Shown here: piece by piece, positions 49,692 to 58,546 of the stretch
How the letters are laid out: every line of letters starts with the position of its first letter
How positions within the stretch are numbered: position 1 is the stretch's first letter
Assembly (NCBI RefSeq): GCF_014489595.1
Contig: NZ_CP060790.1
Location: forward strand, 2,418,001 to 2,482,000
Direction: 5' to 3'
DNA from: Paenacidovorax monticola
GTDB lineage: Bacteria; Pseudomonadota; Gammaproteobacteria; Burkholderiales; Burkholderiaceae_C
DNA: 64,000 bases
The notes under the pieces: generated by a model
Seen by the model: the letters and a program-made list of their open reading frames with translations, nothing else
The model's database searches: none
Told to the model about the DNA's origin: nothing
Position numbers and translations under genes: made by a program

Positions 49692-49925
49692 TCAGAGCAG
49701 CTTGTGCTCGACGAGTTTCTTGCGCAGCGTGTTGCGGTTCAGCCCCAGCCATTCGGCCGCACGGGACTGGTTGTTGTCGGCGTGGCTCATCACCACTTCG
49801 AGCAGTGGTTTCTCGACCACGCGCACCAGCATGTCGTACATGCCGTCGGGGGTCTCGCCGCCCAGATCGCGAAAGTAGCCCTGCAGGCTCTCGCGCACGC
49901 ATTCCTCGATGTGTTTCTTGCTCAT
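49692..49925 (-). CDS. fis: Fis-family DNA-binding protein
   Basis: A 77-residue protein, shorter at the N-terminus than E. coli Fis (98), as usual in Betaproteobacteria. The C-terminal helix-turn-helix is SRAAEWLGLNRNTLRKKL, and the dimer helices lie before it (MYDMLVRVVEKPLLEVVM). Fis bends DNA and acts as a nucleoid and transcription factor. Its ATG overlaps the dusB stop by 4 bases. The dusB-fis operon is the classic arrangement. Confidence 0.95.
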   Translation of the reverse strand: MSKKHIEECVRESLQGYFRDLGGETPDGMYDMLVRVVEKPLLEVVMSHADNNQSRAAEWLGLNRNTLRKKLVEHKLL

Positions 49926-50983
49926 GCGCACATTCCCTCTTGTTCTTCGTTCGGGTCCGCCTCCGCGTCCAGCGCGGCGGCCGGCAGCCGTTCCATGCGC
50001 CGCTCCAGGTCGGCGAAATAGTCGGCCACGGCCTGCCACTGCGCGGAGCAGTCCTCGATGGTGTTGATGTGTTGTCGAAAGGCTTCCCCGCCCGGCAGCG
50101 CACGCACGTACCACGCGATGTGCTTGCGCGCGCTGCGCACGCCCGTCGCCTCGCCGTACAGGCCGTAGTGGTCCTGCAGGTGATCGAGCAGCAGGCGCCG
50201 CACCTCGGCCACCAGCGGCGGCGCCAGGTGCTCGCCCGTGGCGAGGTAGTGGCCGATCTCGCGGAAGATCCACGGACGGCCCTGCGCCGCGCGCCCGACC
50301 ATGAGTGCATCGGCCCCCGTGGCGGCTAGCACCGCGCGCGCCTTCTCGGGCGAGGTGATGTCGCCGTTGGCCACCACGGGCACGCGCACGGCAGCCTTCA
50401 CGGCCGCGATGGTGTCGTACTCGGCGTGGCCCTTGTACCCCTGCTCGCGCGTGCGGCCATGCACCGTGAGCATCTGGATGCCCACGCCCTCGAACGCGCG
50501 CGCGAGCTGCACGGCGTTCTTGTGCTGCTGGCACCAGCCCGTGCGCATCTTGAGCGTGACGGGCACGTTGCGCGGCGCGCAGGCGGCCACCACGGCCTCG
50601 GCGATCTCCACGGCCAGCGCCTCGTTCTGCATGAGGGCGGAGCCCGCCCACTTGTTGCAGACCTTCTTGGCGGGGCAGCCCATGTTGATGTCGATGATCT
50701 CGGCACCGCGGTCCACGTTGTAGAGCGCGGCCTCGGCCATCATCTCGGCGTCCGTGCCCGCGATCTGCACAGCGATGGGCCCGGGCTCGCCCTCATGGTT
50801 GGCCCGGCGCGAGGTCTTGAGGCTGTTCCACAGGTCCTTGCGCGAGGTCACCATCTCGCTCACCGCATACCCGGCCCCCAGCGCCTTGCACAGCTGGCGG
50901 AACGGCCGGTCCGTCACGCCCGCCATGGGGGCGACGAACAGGCGGTTCGCCAAGGGGATGTGGCCGATGTGCAGGGCGGACAT
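49922..50983 (-). CDS. dusB: tRNA-dihydrouridine synthase B
   Basis: A 353-residue flavoenzyme with a TIM barrel: LFVAPMAGVTDRPFRQLC at the start, DINMGCPAKKVCNKWAGSAL with the catalytic cysteine, VTLKMRTGW, TVHGRTREQGYKG and VVANGDITSPEKA (FMN phosphate binding). The C-terminal helical domain binds tRNA. Reduces uridines in the tRNA D loop. Followed by overlapping fis. Confidence 0.96.
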   Translation of the reverse strand: MSALHIGHIPLANRLFVAPMAGVTDRPFRQLCKALGAGYAVSEMVTSRKDLWNSLKTSRRANHEGEPGPIAVQIAGTDAEMMAEAALYNVDRGAEIIDINMGCPAKKVCNKWAGSALMQNEALAVEIAEAVVAACAPRNVPVTLKMRTGWCQQHKNAVQLARAFEGVGIQMLTVHGRTREQGYKGHAEYDTIAAVKAAVRVPVVANGDITSPEKARAVLAATGADALMVGRAAQGRPWIFREIGHYLATGEHLAPPLVAEVRRLLLDHLQDHYGLYGEATGVRSARKHIAWYVRALPGGEAFRQHINTIEDCSAQWQAVADYFADLERRMERLPAAALDAEADPNEEQEGMCA

Positions 50984-51023
50984 GGAGAGAGTGTGAAGGC
51001 AGCGGGCGCCGAAGGGAGGCGGG

Positions 51024-51029
51024 ATTGTA
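51024..51029 (-). promoter_or_regulatory. Putative -10 element of the dusB-fis operon
   Basis: On the minus strand TACAAT lies about 40 bases before the dusB ATG, inside an AT-rich patch (CTGAAATTTTGAGCAGG). A TTGCTG is 14 bases upstream, closer than the ideal -35 spacing. Confidence 0.4.
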
Positions 51030-51094
51030 CCTGCTCAAAATTTCAGCAACCGAAATGACATTCCAGGCACCATGGCGACCCGCGCGGCGGCGGT

Positions 51095-51946
51095 TCAGCG
51101 GGTGCCGCGGCGCTCGCGCGCCATGTGGCCCAGGTAGGTGATCAGGTCGTCCAGAGCGGCATCGCTCAACTGCTCCGTGCCGAAGGCCGGCATGGTCTGC
51201 GCGGGCCAGTGGCGCACGCTCGCGGGGCTGCGGACAAGCCGGCGCAGCGCCTGGGGCTGCAGGTAGTCCACGGGGTTCATGGGGCGGTTCAGGTCCGGCC
51301 CCATGGTCGCGCCGCCCCCGCCGTTCATCGTGTGGCAGACCATGCACTGCGTGATGAACACGGCCTGGCCGCGCCGCGCCGGGGCGCCCGCGGGCACGCG
51401 CCCGGACACCGCGATCTGCGGCCAGCGGCGCTCGGGCGCCTCGCGCACGGCCAGGCGCGCCACCGCATAGGGCCATTGCTCGCTGCTCACCCCCGTGGCC
51501 ACGGGCCACACGACGTAGAACGGCCCCGCGCTCTGCGCCTTGCCGGGCAGCGCCGGCCAAGGCGCGTCCGCTGCCTCGATCGCCAGCCAGGGCTGGGCCT
51601 GGCCCGCTCCCTGCTGCAGCGCCAGCGCCCCCGGCAGCTGCGCCACGAAGCCATCGGTGGCGGCCACCTCCAGCGTATCGGCCGCCGTGAGGCCCAGTTC
51701 GCGCAGCACCACGATCAGCGGCACGGCGCGGTAGCGCATCGCACGGTGGTAGGAAACGTCCTGCGGCACCTCGATGTCGCGCGCCTGCGCATGGGCGGCG
51801 AGTGCCGCGCCATCGAGCTGCTGGCGCCCGCGCGGCCCCTCCAGCTCCAGCATGGCGGCCTGGGCGCCGGCCAGCGCCCAGGCGCACGCCAGCGCGGCGA
51901 AGGCGCGCCGGGCGCCGAACAAACGGAAGAAAAACGGGCTGGACAT
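51095..51946 (-). CDS. Exported fusion of a molybdopterin-oxidoreductase-like domain and a c-type cytochrome
   Basis: A 283-residue protein. The signal peptide ends ALAGAQA. Residues 32-175 resemble the small non-catalytic fold seen in sulfite-oxidase-like proteins (LELEGPRGRQQL, RYRAVPLIVVLRELGL, LEVAATDGFVAQLPG). I see no conserved cofactor-binding cysteine in it. The C-terminal cytochrome domain has C201-MV-C204-H205 with probable axial Met in AQTMPAFGTE. It lies 42 bases after the DdpX-like gene on the same strand. Periplasmic electron transfer is likely, but partner and substrate are unknown. Confidence 0.8.
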   Translation of the reverse strand: MSSPFFFRLFGARRAFAALACAWALAGAQAAMLELEGPRGRQQLDGAALAAHAQARDIEVPQDVSYHRAMRYRAVPLIVVLRELGLTAADTLEVAATDGFVAQLPGALALQQGAGQAQPWLAIEAADAPWPALPGKAQSAGPFYVVWPVATGVSSEQWPYAVARLAVREAPERRWPQIAVSGRVPAGAPARRGQAVFITQCMVCHTMNGGGGATMGPDLNRPMNPVDYLQPQALRRLVRSPASVRHWPAQTMPAFGTEQLSDAALDDLITYLGHMARERRGTR

Positions 51947-51988
51947 GGTGGGGACTCCGTGGGGGTCAGGAAACCGCCGTGCGCCGGA

Positions 51989-52789
51989 TCAGCGCACGGG
52001 CAGGTCGAAATAGCGGTCGGGATAGGGCTCTCCCTGCAGCGTGTAGTGCCACCAGTCCTCGGGCAGGTTGCGCCAGCCATGGCGCTCCATGAGCGCGCGC
52101 AGCCAGTGGCGGTTGTGGCGCACGTCGGGCGACAGATTGGTGTAGTCGGTGTGCGAGCGCTCGTCGAACAGATCGAACGGCGTGCCCATGTCCACCTCGT
52201 CGCCGTCGGCCAGCGGGCCCTGCAGCACATGGCTTGCGCGCCGGCCGTCGGCCACCACCAGCGTCAGGTCCACGGTGCTGCCCCGGCTGTGGCCCGAGCG
52301 CTCGGCGATGTAGCCGCGCTGGAACAGCTCGTCCTTGGGCACGCGCGGATAGTAGGCCCTCTTGGTTTTCTGGTCGGCCGGGTCACGCGCCCAGCGCACG
52401 AAATCGTCCACGGCCGCCTGGGGGCGGTAGCAGTCGAACACCTTGAGGCGCAGGCCCTGCGGCGCGATCTCGTCCTGCGCGGCGCGCAGCGCCTGCGCGG
52501 CGGGCCGGCTCAGCCAGCAGTTCGGCGCGGCATAGCCCGCCACCGGGCGGCCCAGGAAATTGCGCGCGCCGTGGTAGCGCATGTCTTGCTGGATGGAAGG
52601 CGCCACCGATGCCAGCGGCACCAGATCGGGCGCAGACGGGGCCGATGGCACGGCCCCGGGCGCCGGACCGGGCGCGGCCTGCGGCGGCGCGCCACGCTGG
52701 GCACAGCCCGCCAGCACCATGGCCATGGCCGCGAGCCACACGGCGGCGCGCCCTCCGGCCCCGCTCCAGAACGAAGATCCTCCCTGCAT
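51989..52789 (-). CDS. ddpX: D-alanyl-D-alanine dipeptidase, lipoprotein (DdpX/VanX family, peptidase M15D)
   Basis: A 266-residue lipoprotein. The signal ends VLAGC (lipobox), then a Pro/Ala linker. The peptidase domain shows MRYHGARNFLGRPVAGY, LKVFDCYRPQAAVDDF, zinc ligands in SGHSRGSTVDLTL (His and Asp) and a third His in DWWHYTL, with the catalytic Glu position just before (LPEDWW). The family cleaves D-Ala-D-Ala dipeptides released during peptidoglycan turnover. It is a VanX relative, but no van genes are nearby, so resistance is not implied. The ATG at 52789 has GAGAGGGG upstream. Confidence 0.9.
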   Translation of the reverse strand: MQGGSSFWSGAGGRAAVWLAAMAMVLAGCAQRGAPPQAAPGPAPGAVPSAPSAPDLVPLASVAPSIQQDMRYHGARNFLGRPVAGYAAPNCWLSRPAAQALRAAQDEIAPQGLRLKVFDCYRPQAAVDDFVRWARDPADQKTKRAYYPRVPKDELFQRGYIAERSGHSRGSTVDLTLVVADGRRASHVLQGPLADGDEVDMGTPFDLFDERSHTDYTNLSPDVRHNRHWLRALMERHGWRNLPEDWWHYTLQGEPYPDRYFDLPVR

Positions 52790-52885
52790 CCGAGCCCCTC
52801 TCTCCTTGAGCCTTATGCGAAAGCGCTGACGATACAAGAGGCACCCCGTCCGGCACAAGGGCCGCACGGCCCGGCCTACACTCCC

Positions 52886-53374
52886 ATGCCTATGGAAATC
52901 TGGATGCACCAGTTGCTGCAGTGGCTGGCCCTGCCGCAGTTCGGCCTGACCACGGTCTTCGTGGTGTCGCTTGTCTCGGCCACGCTGCTCCCGCTGGGCT
53001 CGGAGCCAGCCGTGTTCGGCCTCATCAAGCTCAACCCCGAACTGTTCTGGCCCGCCATCCTCGTGGCCACGGCGGGCAACACGCTGGGCGGCGCCATCAG
53101 CTGGTGGATGGGCCTGGGCACCCACAAGGTGGTGGACCGCGCCGCCGGCCACCCGACGGAGGTGCGAGCCCTCGCGTGGCTACGACGCTTCGGCCCCCGC
53201 GCCTGCCTGCTGAGCTGGCTGCCCGTGGTGGGCGACCCGCTGTGCGCCGTGGCGGGCTGGCTCAAGCTGCCGTTCTGGCCCTGCCTCGCCTACATGGCTG
53301 TGGGCAAGTTCCTGCGCTATCTGGTGATGACCAGCGTGCTGCTGTATCTGATGCCGGGACATATCGTGCACTGA
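52886..53374 (+). CDS. YqaA/DedA-type (VTT domain) inner-membrane protein
   Basis: A 162-residue membrane protein with about four helices. The family segments LPLGSEPAVFGLIKLNP, AGNTLGGAISWWMGLG and RFGPRACLLSWLPVVGDPL (the reentrant glycine/proline element) mark the YqaA branch of the DedA/VTT superfamily. DedA proteins act as lipid or undecaprenyl-phosphate flippases, while YqaA itself is uncharacterised. A TACACT at 52877-52882 just before the ATG may be its -10 box. Divergent from the DdpX-like gene (96 bases). Confidence 0.88.
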   Translation: MPMEIWMHQLLQWLALPQFGLTTVFVVSLVSATLLPLGSEPAVFGLIKLNPELFWPAILVATAGNTLGGAISWWMGLGTHKVVDRAAGHPTEVRALAWLRRFGPRACLLSWLPVVGDPLCAVAGWLKLPFWPCLAYMAVGKFLRYLVMTSVLLYLMPGHIVH

Positions 53375-53419
53375 GCCTGCCGTGAGCCCGCAGGGCGCGC
53401 GCAGCCGCCACGGCCCGCC

Positions 53420-54385
53420 TCAGGCGGGATAGCCCAGTTCGCAGAGCAGCTCACGCGCACATGCGTTGAACTCATCGATCTCATCGGCCGACAGCACGTG
53501 GCGCCAGGCTTCCAGTTGGCCGGGGTCTGGCGCCTGGGTGGTCCTGGCCTGCTGGGCCCGGCGCCTTTGCTCGGAGACGATGACCGTGCCGTCGGCCGCC
53601 ACCCGGCCCTTGTGTTCGGCAAGCCTCTGCGGGCTTCGAAGGTGGTAGTCCAGCATGGACGGGTGGAACCCGAGCTGGATGAAATCGCAGACCCTGCGCA
53701 GCTCGGCCTCGGTGTCGACAATGAGCTTTTCGTAGCGCACCTCCAGGTAGTGGCGGCACTGCGCACCATGGTGCCTCGTCGTGGCGACGTTGGTGCACCA
53801 GTGCCGCGCCTGCAGGGTCATGGACCGGCCCGGGGAAAACCACTGCTCCCGCAGCGAGGCCGCACAGCCCCGCCCGTCACGGATGATGTGGATGAAGTGC
53901 GCCTCCGGCAGCAACTGCTGGAGCCGGGGCAAGTGCAGGCCATACAGCGGGGTCTTGTCGCCCCAGCGCGCCTTCTGGAATCTCGCGGCATACATCCGGT
54001 AGAACAGGCGAAAACCGTCCTCGGGCGTGAAGGGCGCGAGCGCGCCGAGCGCATGCGCGAATGCGGCCTTGTCGATGCCGAAATCCTGCCAGCCGGACGC
54101 TCCCGGCGGGAAGTCCGTGACCGCGTCGCAAAACCACGCGCTCTGCTCCGCGGCCGTCCCCAATCCGTCCAGTCCGTCCAAAGGCATGGCCAGGAACCCC
54201 GTTTCCGGCGGAATGGCCAGCGCTGGATGGGCGTCCAGCATCAGGCGCAGGAGGGTGGTTCCAGAGCGGGGCGAGCCGACGATGAACGGCATCGGCGCCC
54301 AAGGCGCAGAAGGTGCGGAACGTGCGGGAGATGCCGCACGAGAGACTCCCGCCACGATGCGCTGCCAGTAGTGTTTGATCCCCAT
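53420..54385 (-). CDS. Sulfotransferase family protein
   Basis: A 321-residue protein with the 5'-phosphosulfate loop at residues 37-44 (GSPRSGTT, then LLRLMLDAHP), the 3'-phosphate motif HIIRDGRGCAAS and the structural segment ARWGDKTPLYGLHL. Such enzymes move sulfate from PAPS to sugars, lipids or peptides. It is divergent from a glycosyltransferase gene (69 bases between starts), which makes a sulfated glycan the likeliest product, but the acceptor is unknown. The reading frame is intact, unlike most genes of the neighbouring cluster. Confidence 0.85.
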   Translation of the reverse strand: MGIKHYWQRIVAGVSRAASPARSAPSAPWAPMPFIVGSPRSGTTLLRLMLDAHPALAIPPETGFLAMPLDGLDGLGTAAEQSAWFCDAVTDFPPGASGWQDFGIDKAAFAHALGALAPFTPEDGFRLFYRMYAARFQKARWGDKTPLYGLHLPRLQQLLPEAHFIHIIRDGRGCAASLREQWFSPGRSMTLQARHWCTNVATTRHHGAQCRHYLEVRYEKLIVDTEAELRRVCDFIQLGFHPSMLDYHLRSPQRLAEHKGRVAADGTVIVSEQRRRAQQARTTQAPDPGQLEAWRHVLSADEIDEFNACARELLCELGYPA

Positions 54386-54454
54386 CGCTTATCATCGCCG
54401 CTGCAGACGACGGCTGCAGCCACGTTTCCAGTATCCAAGAGTTCAAGGGCCCCA

Positions 54455-55707
54455 GTGCAAATCCTTGTTGCCGTGTGCAGCATGCAATACCGCAGTGGGG
54501 CGGAGCTTTTTGTCCGCGATCTGGCACTGGCATTGCACCAGCGTGGGCACTCCATCGTGGTGTATGCCCCATCCTGGGCGACTTGGCCGAGGAGTTGCGC
54601 TCCCGCTGCATTGCCTGTGTCGGCGACCTGGCCCAGGTGGCGGAACCTCCCGACCTCATCATCGGCAATACGCGGGACGACACCGTGGCCTGCCTGGCGC
54701 ATTTCCTCGGCGTACCGGCCATTTTCATCTGCCACGATCGCACCGCACAACATGGCAGGCCGCCGCGGTTTGCCCGCATCCAGAAACACGTGGCCGTGGA
54801 CGAGAACTGCGCACAGCGCCTGTATCTGGAAAACGGCATCGAGCGGTCCTCGGTCGACATCGTCTCCAACGGCGTGGATCTGGAGCGTTTCCGCCCCGCC
54901 CCCCTTGCCCGCCAGGCCTCAGCGCGCCGCGATCTTCAGCAACTACGCCACGGAAGGCGAAGACACCGCTGCCATCCGGGCTGCCTGCGCGGCCTCCGGC
55001 ATCTCCCTGGAGGTGATCGGAAAAGGCGTTGGCCAGCAGGCGGCTTCCCCGGAAAAGGTGCTGGCGCAATTCGATCTGGTGTTCGCCAAGGCCCGCTGCG
55101 CGATGGAGGCGATGGCGGTAGGCTGCGCGGTCGTGCTGCTGAACGAAGGCATGGGTCTGGCAGGCCTGGTCACGCCGGACAAGGTGCAGGAGTGGCACCA
55201 CTGGAATTTCGGGCGCCGGCTGATGCACGAGCCCATTCGGGCGGAAACCATCGCCCGGGAGATACAGCGCTACAGCGCCGAGGATGTGCAGGCGGTGAGC
55301 GACTACGTACGCACCCACGTCTCCCTGGAGGCCACGGTGGACGCCATGGAGCGCCTGGCCCAGCAGGTGGTCGATGCCTGGGCCTCGGCCCCCCGCCCCG
55401 CCCCGAGCAGGAGATTCTGGAATTCGCCAGGCACACGGCGGACAACCTGATGCCGTTTGGTGTGGCGCCCGTCGCAGCACAGACAGGCATATTGCTTGCA
55501 AGGCTTGAAAGCCTGGAAAAATCGGGGGCCGTGGAGACAACACGCCCCGCGCTGCCCGCGCCAGACCTCGCCCAGCCCGCCCGGGAGCTCTCGGCCGCCC
55601 GTGCGCAGGTTGCCGATCTGGAGCGGCAGGTCGAGGCCTTGCGCGGCAGCTGGTCCTGGCGCCTGACGGCGCCGCTGCGCTGGCTTGGGACGCACAGAAG
55701 CACCTGA
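54455..55707 (+). CDS. Glycosyltransferase (GT-B, family 4-like); three frameshifts (54567-54570, 54899-54904, 55401-55404)
   Basis: Corrected length is about 417 residues. GT-B features: N-terminal VQILVAVCSMQYRSGAELFV, LIIGNTRDDTVACLAHFLGV, acceptor-side VDIVSNGVDLERFRP, and a C-terminal nucleotide-sugar domain with FAKARCAMEAMAVGCAVVL and a Glu-rich finish. A C-terminal coiled-coil-like tail follows (LSAARAQVADLERQVEALRG). The start is GTG 54455 with AAGGG upstream. Breaks: CCCC that should be CCCCC (Y-A-P-I-L-G-D-L), CCCCCC that should be CCCCC (R-P-A-P-L-P-A-R-P), and CCCC that should be CCCCC (P-A-P-E-Q-E-I-L). It is the most damaged gene in the window. Donor and acceptor unknown. Confidence 0.82.
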
Positions 55708-55716
55708 CACACCATC

Positions 55717-56486
55717 ATGAAGCCCTTCTTCTGGTCGCCCATCCCGGGCATGAGTTGCGCGTTGTTGAATGGGTCCGGCGGGTGAAGCCCCACGTCGTGG
55801 TCCTGACCCATGGCGATGGGTCCATCCACCAGCCGCGCCTGAGCGATAGCGAGCACCTGCTGTCCGAGATGGGCGTCCGCATACGCACCGACTGGCTGGC
55901 TCCGGTCTCCGACGCCACGGTGTACCAGGCCTTGCTCGGCACCGGCCCGTCGCCCTTTGCGTCCTGGCTGGCGAGCCTCACACAAGCTGCCATGGACGCG
56001 GGCATCGAGATGCTGGTGGCCGATGAAGCCGAGGGCTACAACCCCACCCACGACCTCTGCCGCGCGCTGGCAAACGGCGTGGCGCACCAGCTGCAACAGG
56101 CGGGAAGGCCGGTGCAGAACCTGGAGATTCCGCTGATCGGGCATCCGTGCGACCCCGAGCGCCAGGGCGCGGCCGAGGTGGAGGTCCGCCTGTCGGGCCC
56201 GGAGCTTGACCACAAGCTCTCCATGATGGAGGCCTATGCGCGGCGCTGCAGCCCCGTGCTGGAGCAGGAGCTGCAGACCATGCTGGACAGCTTCGGGCGC
56301 CAGGCCTTCGCCACGGAGTGCCTGTACACCGCAAGCCGTACGCCCTACGAAAACGGCGAGCTTCCCGAGGTGATGCCGAGCTTCGAGCGCATTGGCGAAG
56401 AGCGCCGGCAGGCCGGCATCTACCAGCACGTCATCCGCGCCGACCACCTGAGGCAGCTGGTGCAGTCCTTTACCCCCCCGCGCTGA
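55717..56486 (+). CDS. Conserved hypothetical protein with PIG-L-like N-terminus; frameshift near 55720-55723
   Basis: About 256 residues when corrected. As printed the ATG at 55717 reads into a short dead end. Adding one base at about 55720-55723 (for example AAGCC to AAGGCC) gives M-K-A-L-L-L-V-A-H-P-G-H-E-L-R-V-V-E-W. The AHPGHE segment resembles the AHPDDE zinc motif of PIG-L deacetylases, followed by THGDGS and an E-A-E-G-Y-N-P-T-H-D segment, but two catalytic positions differ. So it may bind metal weakly or act on another substrate. It follows the glycosyltransferase by 9 bases and precedes the dehydrogenase by 7, so it belongs to the glycan cluster. N-deacetylase activity is only a guess. 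Confidence 0.6.
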
Positions 56487-56493
56487 GGCCGCC

Positions 56494-57354
56494 ATGCCCC
56501 CCATGGAGCCCCGCATCCGCATCGCCGTGATCGGCTATGGCCGCTTCGGCCGGGTGCACGCCCTGCGGGCCCGCGCCCATCCGGCGTTCGACGTGCAGTG
56601 TGTGGTAGACCCCTGCCCCGTGGCCCGCGAGGCTGCTCAGGCCGATGGGTTCAGGGCCGTGGCCTCCCTGGACGCGCTGCCGCCGAACCTGGACGCCGCA
56701 TCAATCGTCACCCCCGCAGAAACACATGCCGAGGTCGCCATCGCCTTGATGCGGCAGGGCATCGACGTGCTGGTGGAAAAGCCCATGGCCACCTCCGAAG
56801 CGGAGATCGGCACCATGCTGGACACCGCGCAGGCAACGCGCTGCAAGCTGTTCACGGGGCACATCGAGCGCTTCAACCAAGCGCTGGCCACGGTGCCCTG
56901 GGACAGGGCGCCCGCCAGCATCGTCTTTTCCCGCCAGTCACGGCTGCCCGGCTCCAGCCATTCGGTGGTGCTGGACCTGATGGTCCACGACCTGGACTTG
57001 GCCGCCCACCTGCTGCGCTGCCACGCCCCGGACGCATTCCAGATCCTGGCCGTGCAGGAGCATGAGGCAGGGGTCTTTGCGCAGGCGGCAATGGGCACGG
57101 CGGTGGTGGATTTTCATGTCCAGCACGGCGCGGACTCCTCCTGCGCCACGCTCAGCTGGCAGTTGGCGGAAGAGGCGGCCGCCACCTGCCAGCTGCCGCT
57201 CTCGCACCGCCCGGGGCCGGAGCAGCCGGACGCCCTCACGCGCCAGTACACGGCCTTCCACCATGTGCTCACCGGGCAGGCGTCGGATCTGGCCAGCGCC
57301 ATCGAAGGCGCCACGGCAGTGCGCCGCGCGCTGGCCATCGCGGCAAGACTATGA
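56494..57354 (+). CDS. Gfo/Idh/MocA-family NAD(P)-dependent sugar dehydrogenase
   Basis: A 286-residue oxidoreductase. The N-terminal Rossmann motif is AVIGYGRFGRVHALRA, then SIVTPAETHAEVAIAL and the active-site LVEKPMAT segment (Lys of the EKP motif). The C-terminal alpha/beta domain contains HDLDLAAHLL. Length is slightly short for the family (usually 310-350). Next to a DegT-type aminotransferase it recalls the WbpB/WbpE and WlbA/WlbC pairs that oxidise and then aminate a nucleotide sugar at C3. The ATG at 56494 is used. Its stop overlaps the next start by 4 bases (ATGA). Confidence 0.85.
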   Translation: MPPMEPRIRIAVIGYGRFGRVHALRARAHPAFDVQCVVDPCPVAREAAQADGFRAVASLDALPPNLDAASIVTPAETHAEVAIALMRQGIDVLVEKPMATSEAEIGTMLDTAQATRCKLFTGHIERFNQALATVPWDRAPASIVFSRQSRLPGSSHSVVLDLMVHDLDLAAHLLRCHAPDAFQILAVQEHEAGVFAQAAMGTAVVDFHVQHGADSSCATLSWQLAEEAAATCQLPLSHRPGPEQPDALTRQYTAFHHVLTGQASDLASAIEGATAVRRALAIAARL

Positions 57355-58467
57355 CCGTGCCCTTCTTCCGCAGCCCCTGGCAGGACCCCGCCAGCGCCGC
57401 ACTCCTGGCGGGCGCTTTGCGCGCATCCTGCAGAGCGGCCACTACATCCTGGGGGCGAATGCCCGCGACTTCGAGCAGGCCCTGGCCCACCGGCTGCAGC
57501 GCCCCAAAGGCGTGGTGGCCCTGAACTCGGGCACGGATGCCCTGGTGCTGGCGCTGCGCCTGCTGGACCTGCAGCCCGGCGACGAGGTCATCCTGCCGTC
57601 CTACACCTTCATCGCCTGTTTCGAGGCGGTGGTGCGCGCGGGCGCCGTGCCAGTGCTGTGCGACTCACAGGCCGACGACTTCCTCGCCAGCGAGACCGAG
57701 GTCAGCGCCTGCATCGGCCCCCGCACGCGCGCCGTCATGGCGGTTCCCCTGTTCGGCGATGCCAGTGTGATCCCATCCATTGCAGAGGACTGCCGCCACC
57801 GGGGCATTCCACTGATCGAGGACGTCGCGCAGGCCCTGGGAGCCCGCGCGCGGCTGCAAGGCCAGGGCTGGCGCGCAGCGGGCACACTGGGTGATGTGGC
57901 AACGTTCAGCTTCTATCCCACCAAGACCCTGGGTGCCCCGGGCGACGCGGGGGGCTGAGCAGCCCTCACGCCACCTTCATCGAGCGGGCCATGTCCCTGC
58001 GCAACCACGGACTGCACCAGGGGTCACACGCAGAAGCGGGCTACAACAGCCGCATGGGCGAATTCCAGGCGGCAGCGCTGGTCCATGGCCTGGGCCGGCT
58101 CGACGACTGGCTGGACCAGCGCAGGCACATTGCACAACGTTATCTGGCGGGCCTGGCGGGCCTTCCCGGCATTGCGCTGCCCCGGAACAGCGACGGGCAT
58201 GCCTGGAACTATTTCGTGCTGCGCAGTACGCAACGCGACAGGCTGCGCGCTGCCCTGGCGCAGGAGGGCGTCGACACGCGGATCTACTACAGCCAACCCA
58301 TCCACCAGCAACCGGTCTACCTGCGGCACTTCCCGGCGCTGGATCTGCCCAATGCCCAGGCCCATGCCCGGCAGGCGCTGGCGCTGCCCATCTTCGCGGG
58401 CATGAGCAACACGGAGGTCGAGCAGGTCATCCACGCCGTGGCACGCGCGGCCCGCCACGTGCGGTGA
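57351..58467 (+). CDS. DegT/DnrJ/EryC1/StrS PLP-dependent sugar aminotransferase; frameshifts near 57414 and at 57949-57954
   Basis: Corrected length is about 372 residues. Family elements: ILQSGHYILGANARDFEQAL, LNSGTDALVLAL, EVILPSYTFIA, IEDVAQALGA and the PLP-lysine in FSFYPTKTLGAPGDAG, then YNSRMGEFQAAAL and RIYYSQPIHQQPVY. The ATG overlaps the dehydrogenase stop by 4 bases. First break: GGCGC should be GGCCGC (L-A-G-R-F-A-R). Second: six G that should be seven (D-A-G-G-L-S-S-P-H). With the upstream dehydrogenase it probably makes an amino sugar for a surface glycan. No dedicated acetyltransferase is visible. Confidence 0.88.
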
Positions 58468-58546
58468 GCAACGCCCCAGGGCCGGGCGGCCCGCCCATCG
58501 AGCAGGTCAAAGGCGCCCCGGCCAGGCGCTGCGCCGCCGCCCCTGG

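Noticed and set aside
51989..52789. VanX-type glycopeptide resistance gene
   Set aside because: The zinc motif fits the family, but there are no vanA, vanH, vanR or vanS-like neighbours. A housekeeping DdpX-type lipoprotein is more likely.
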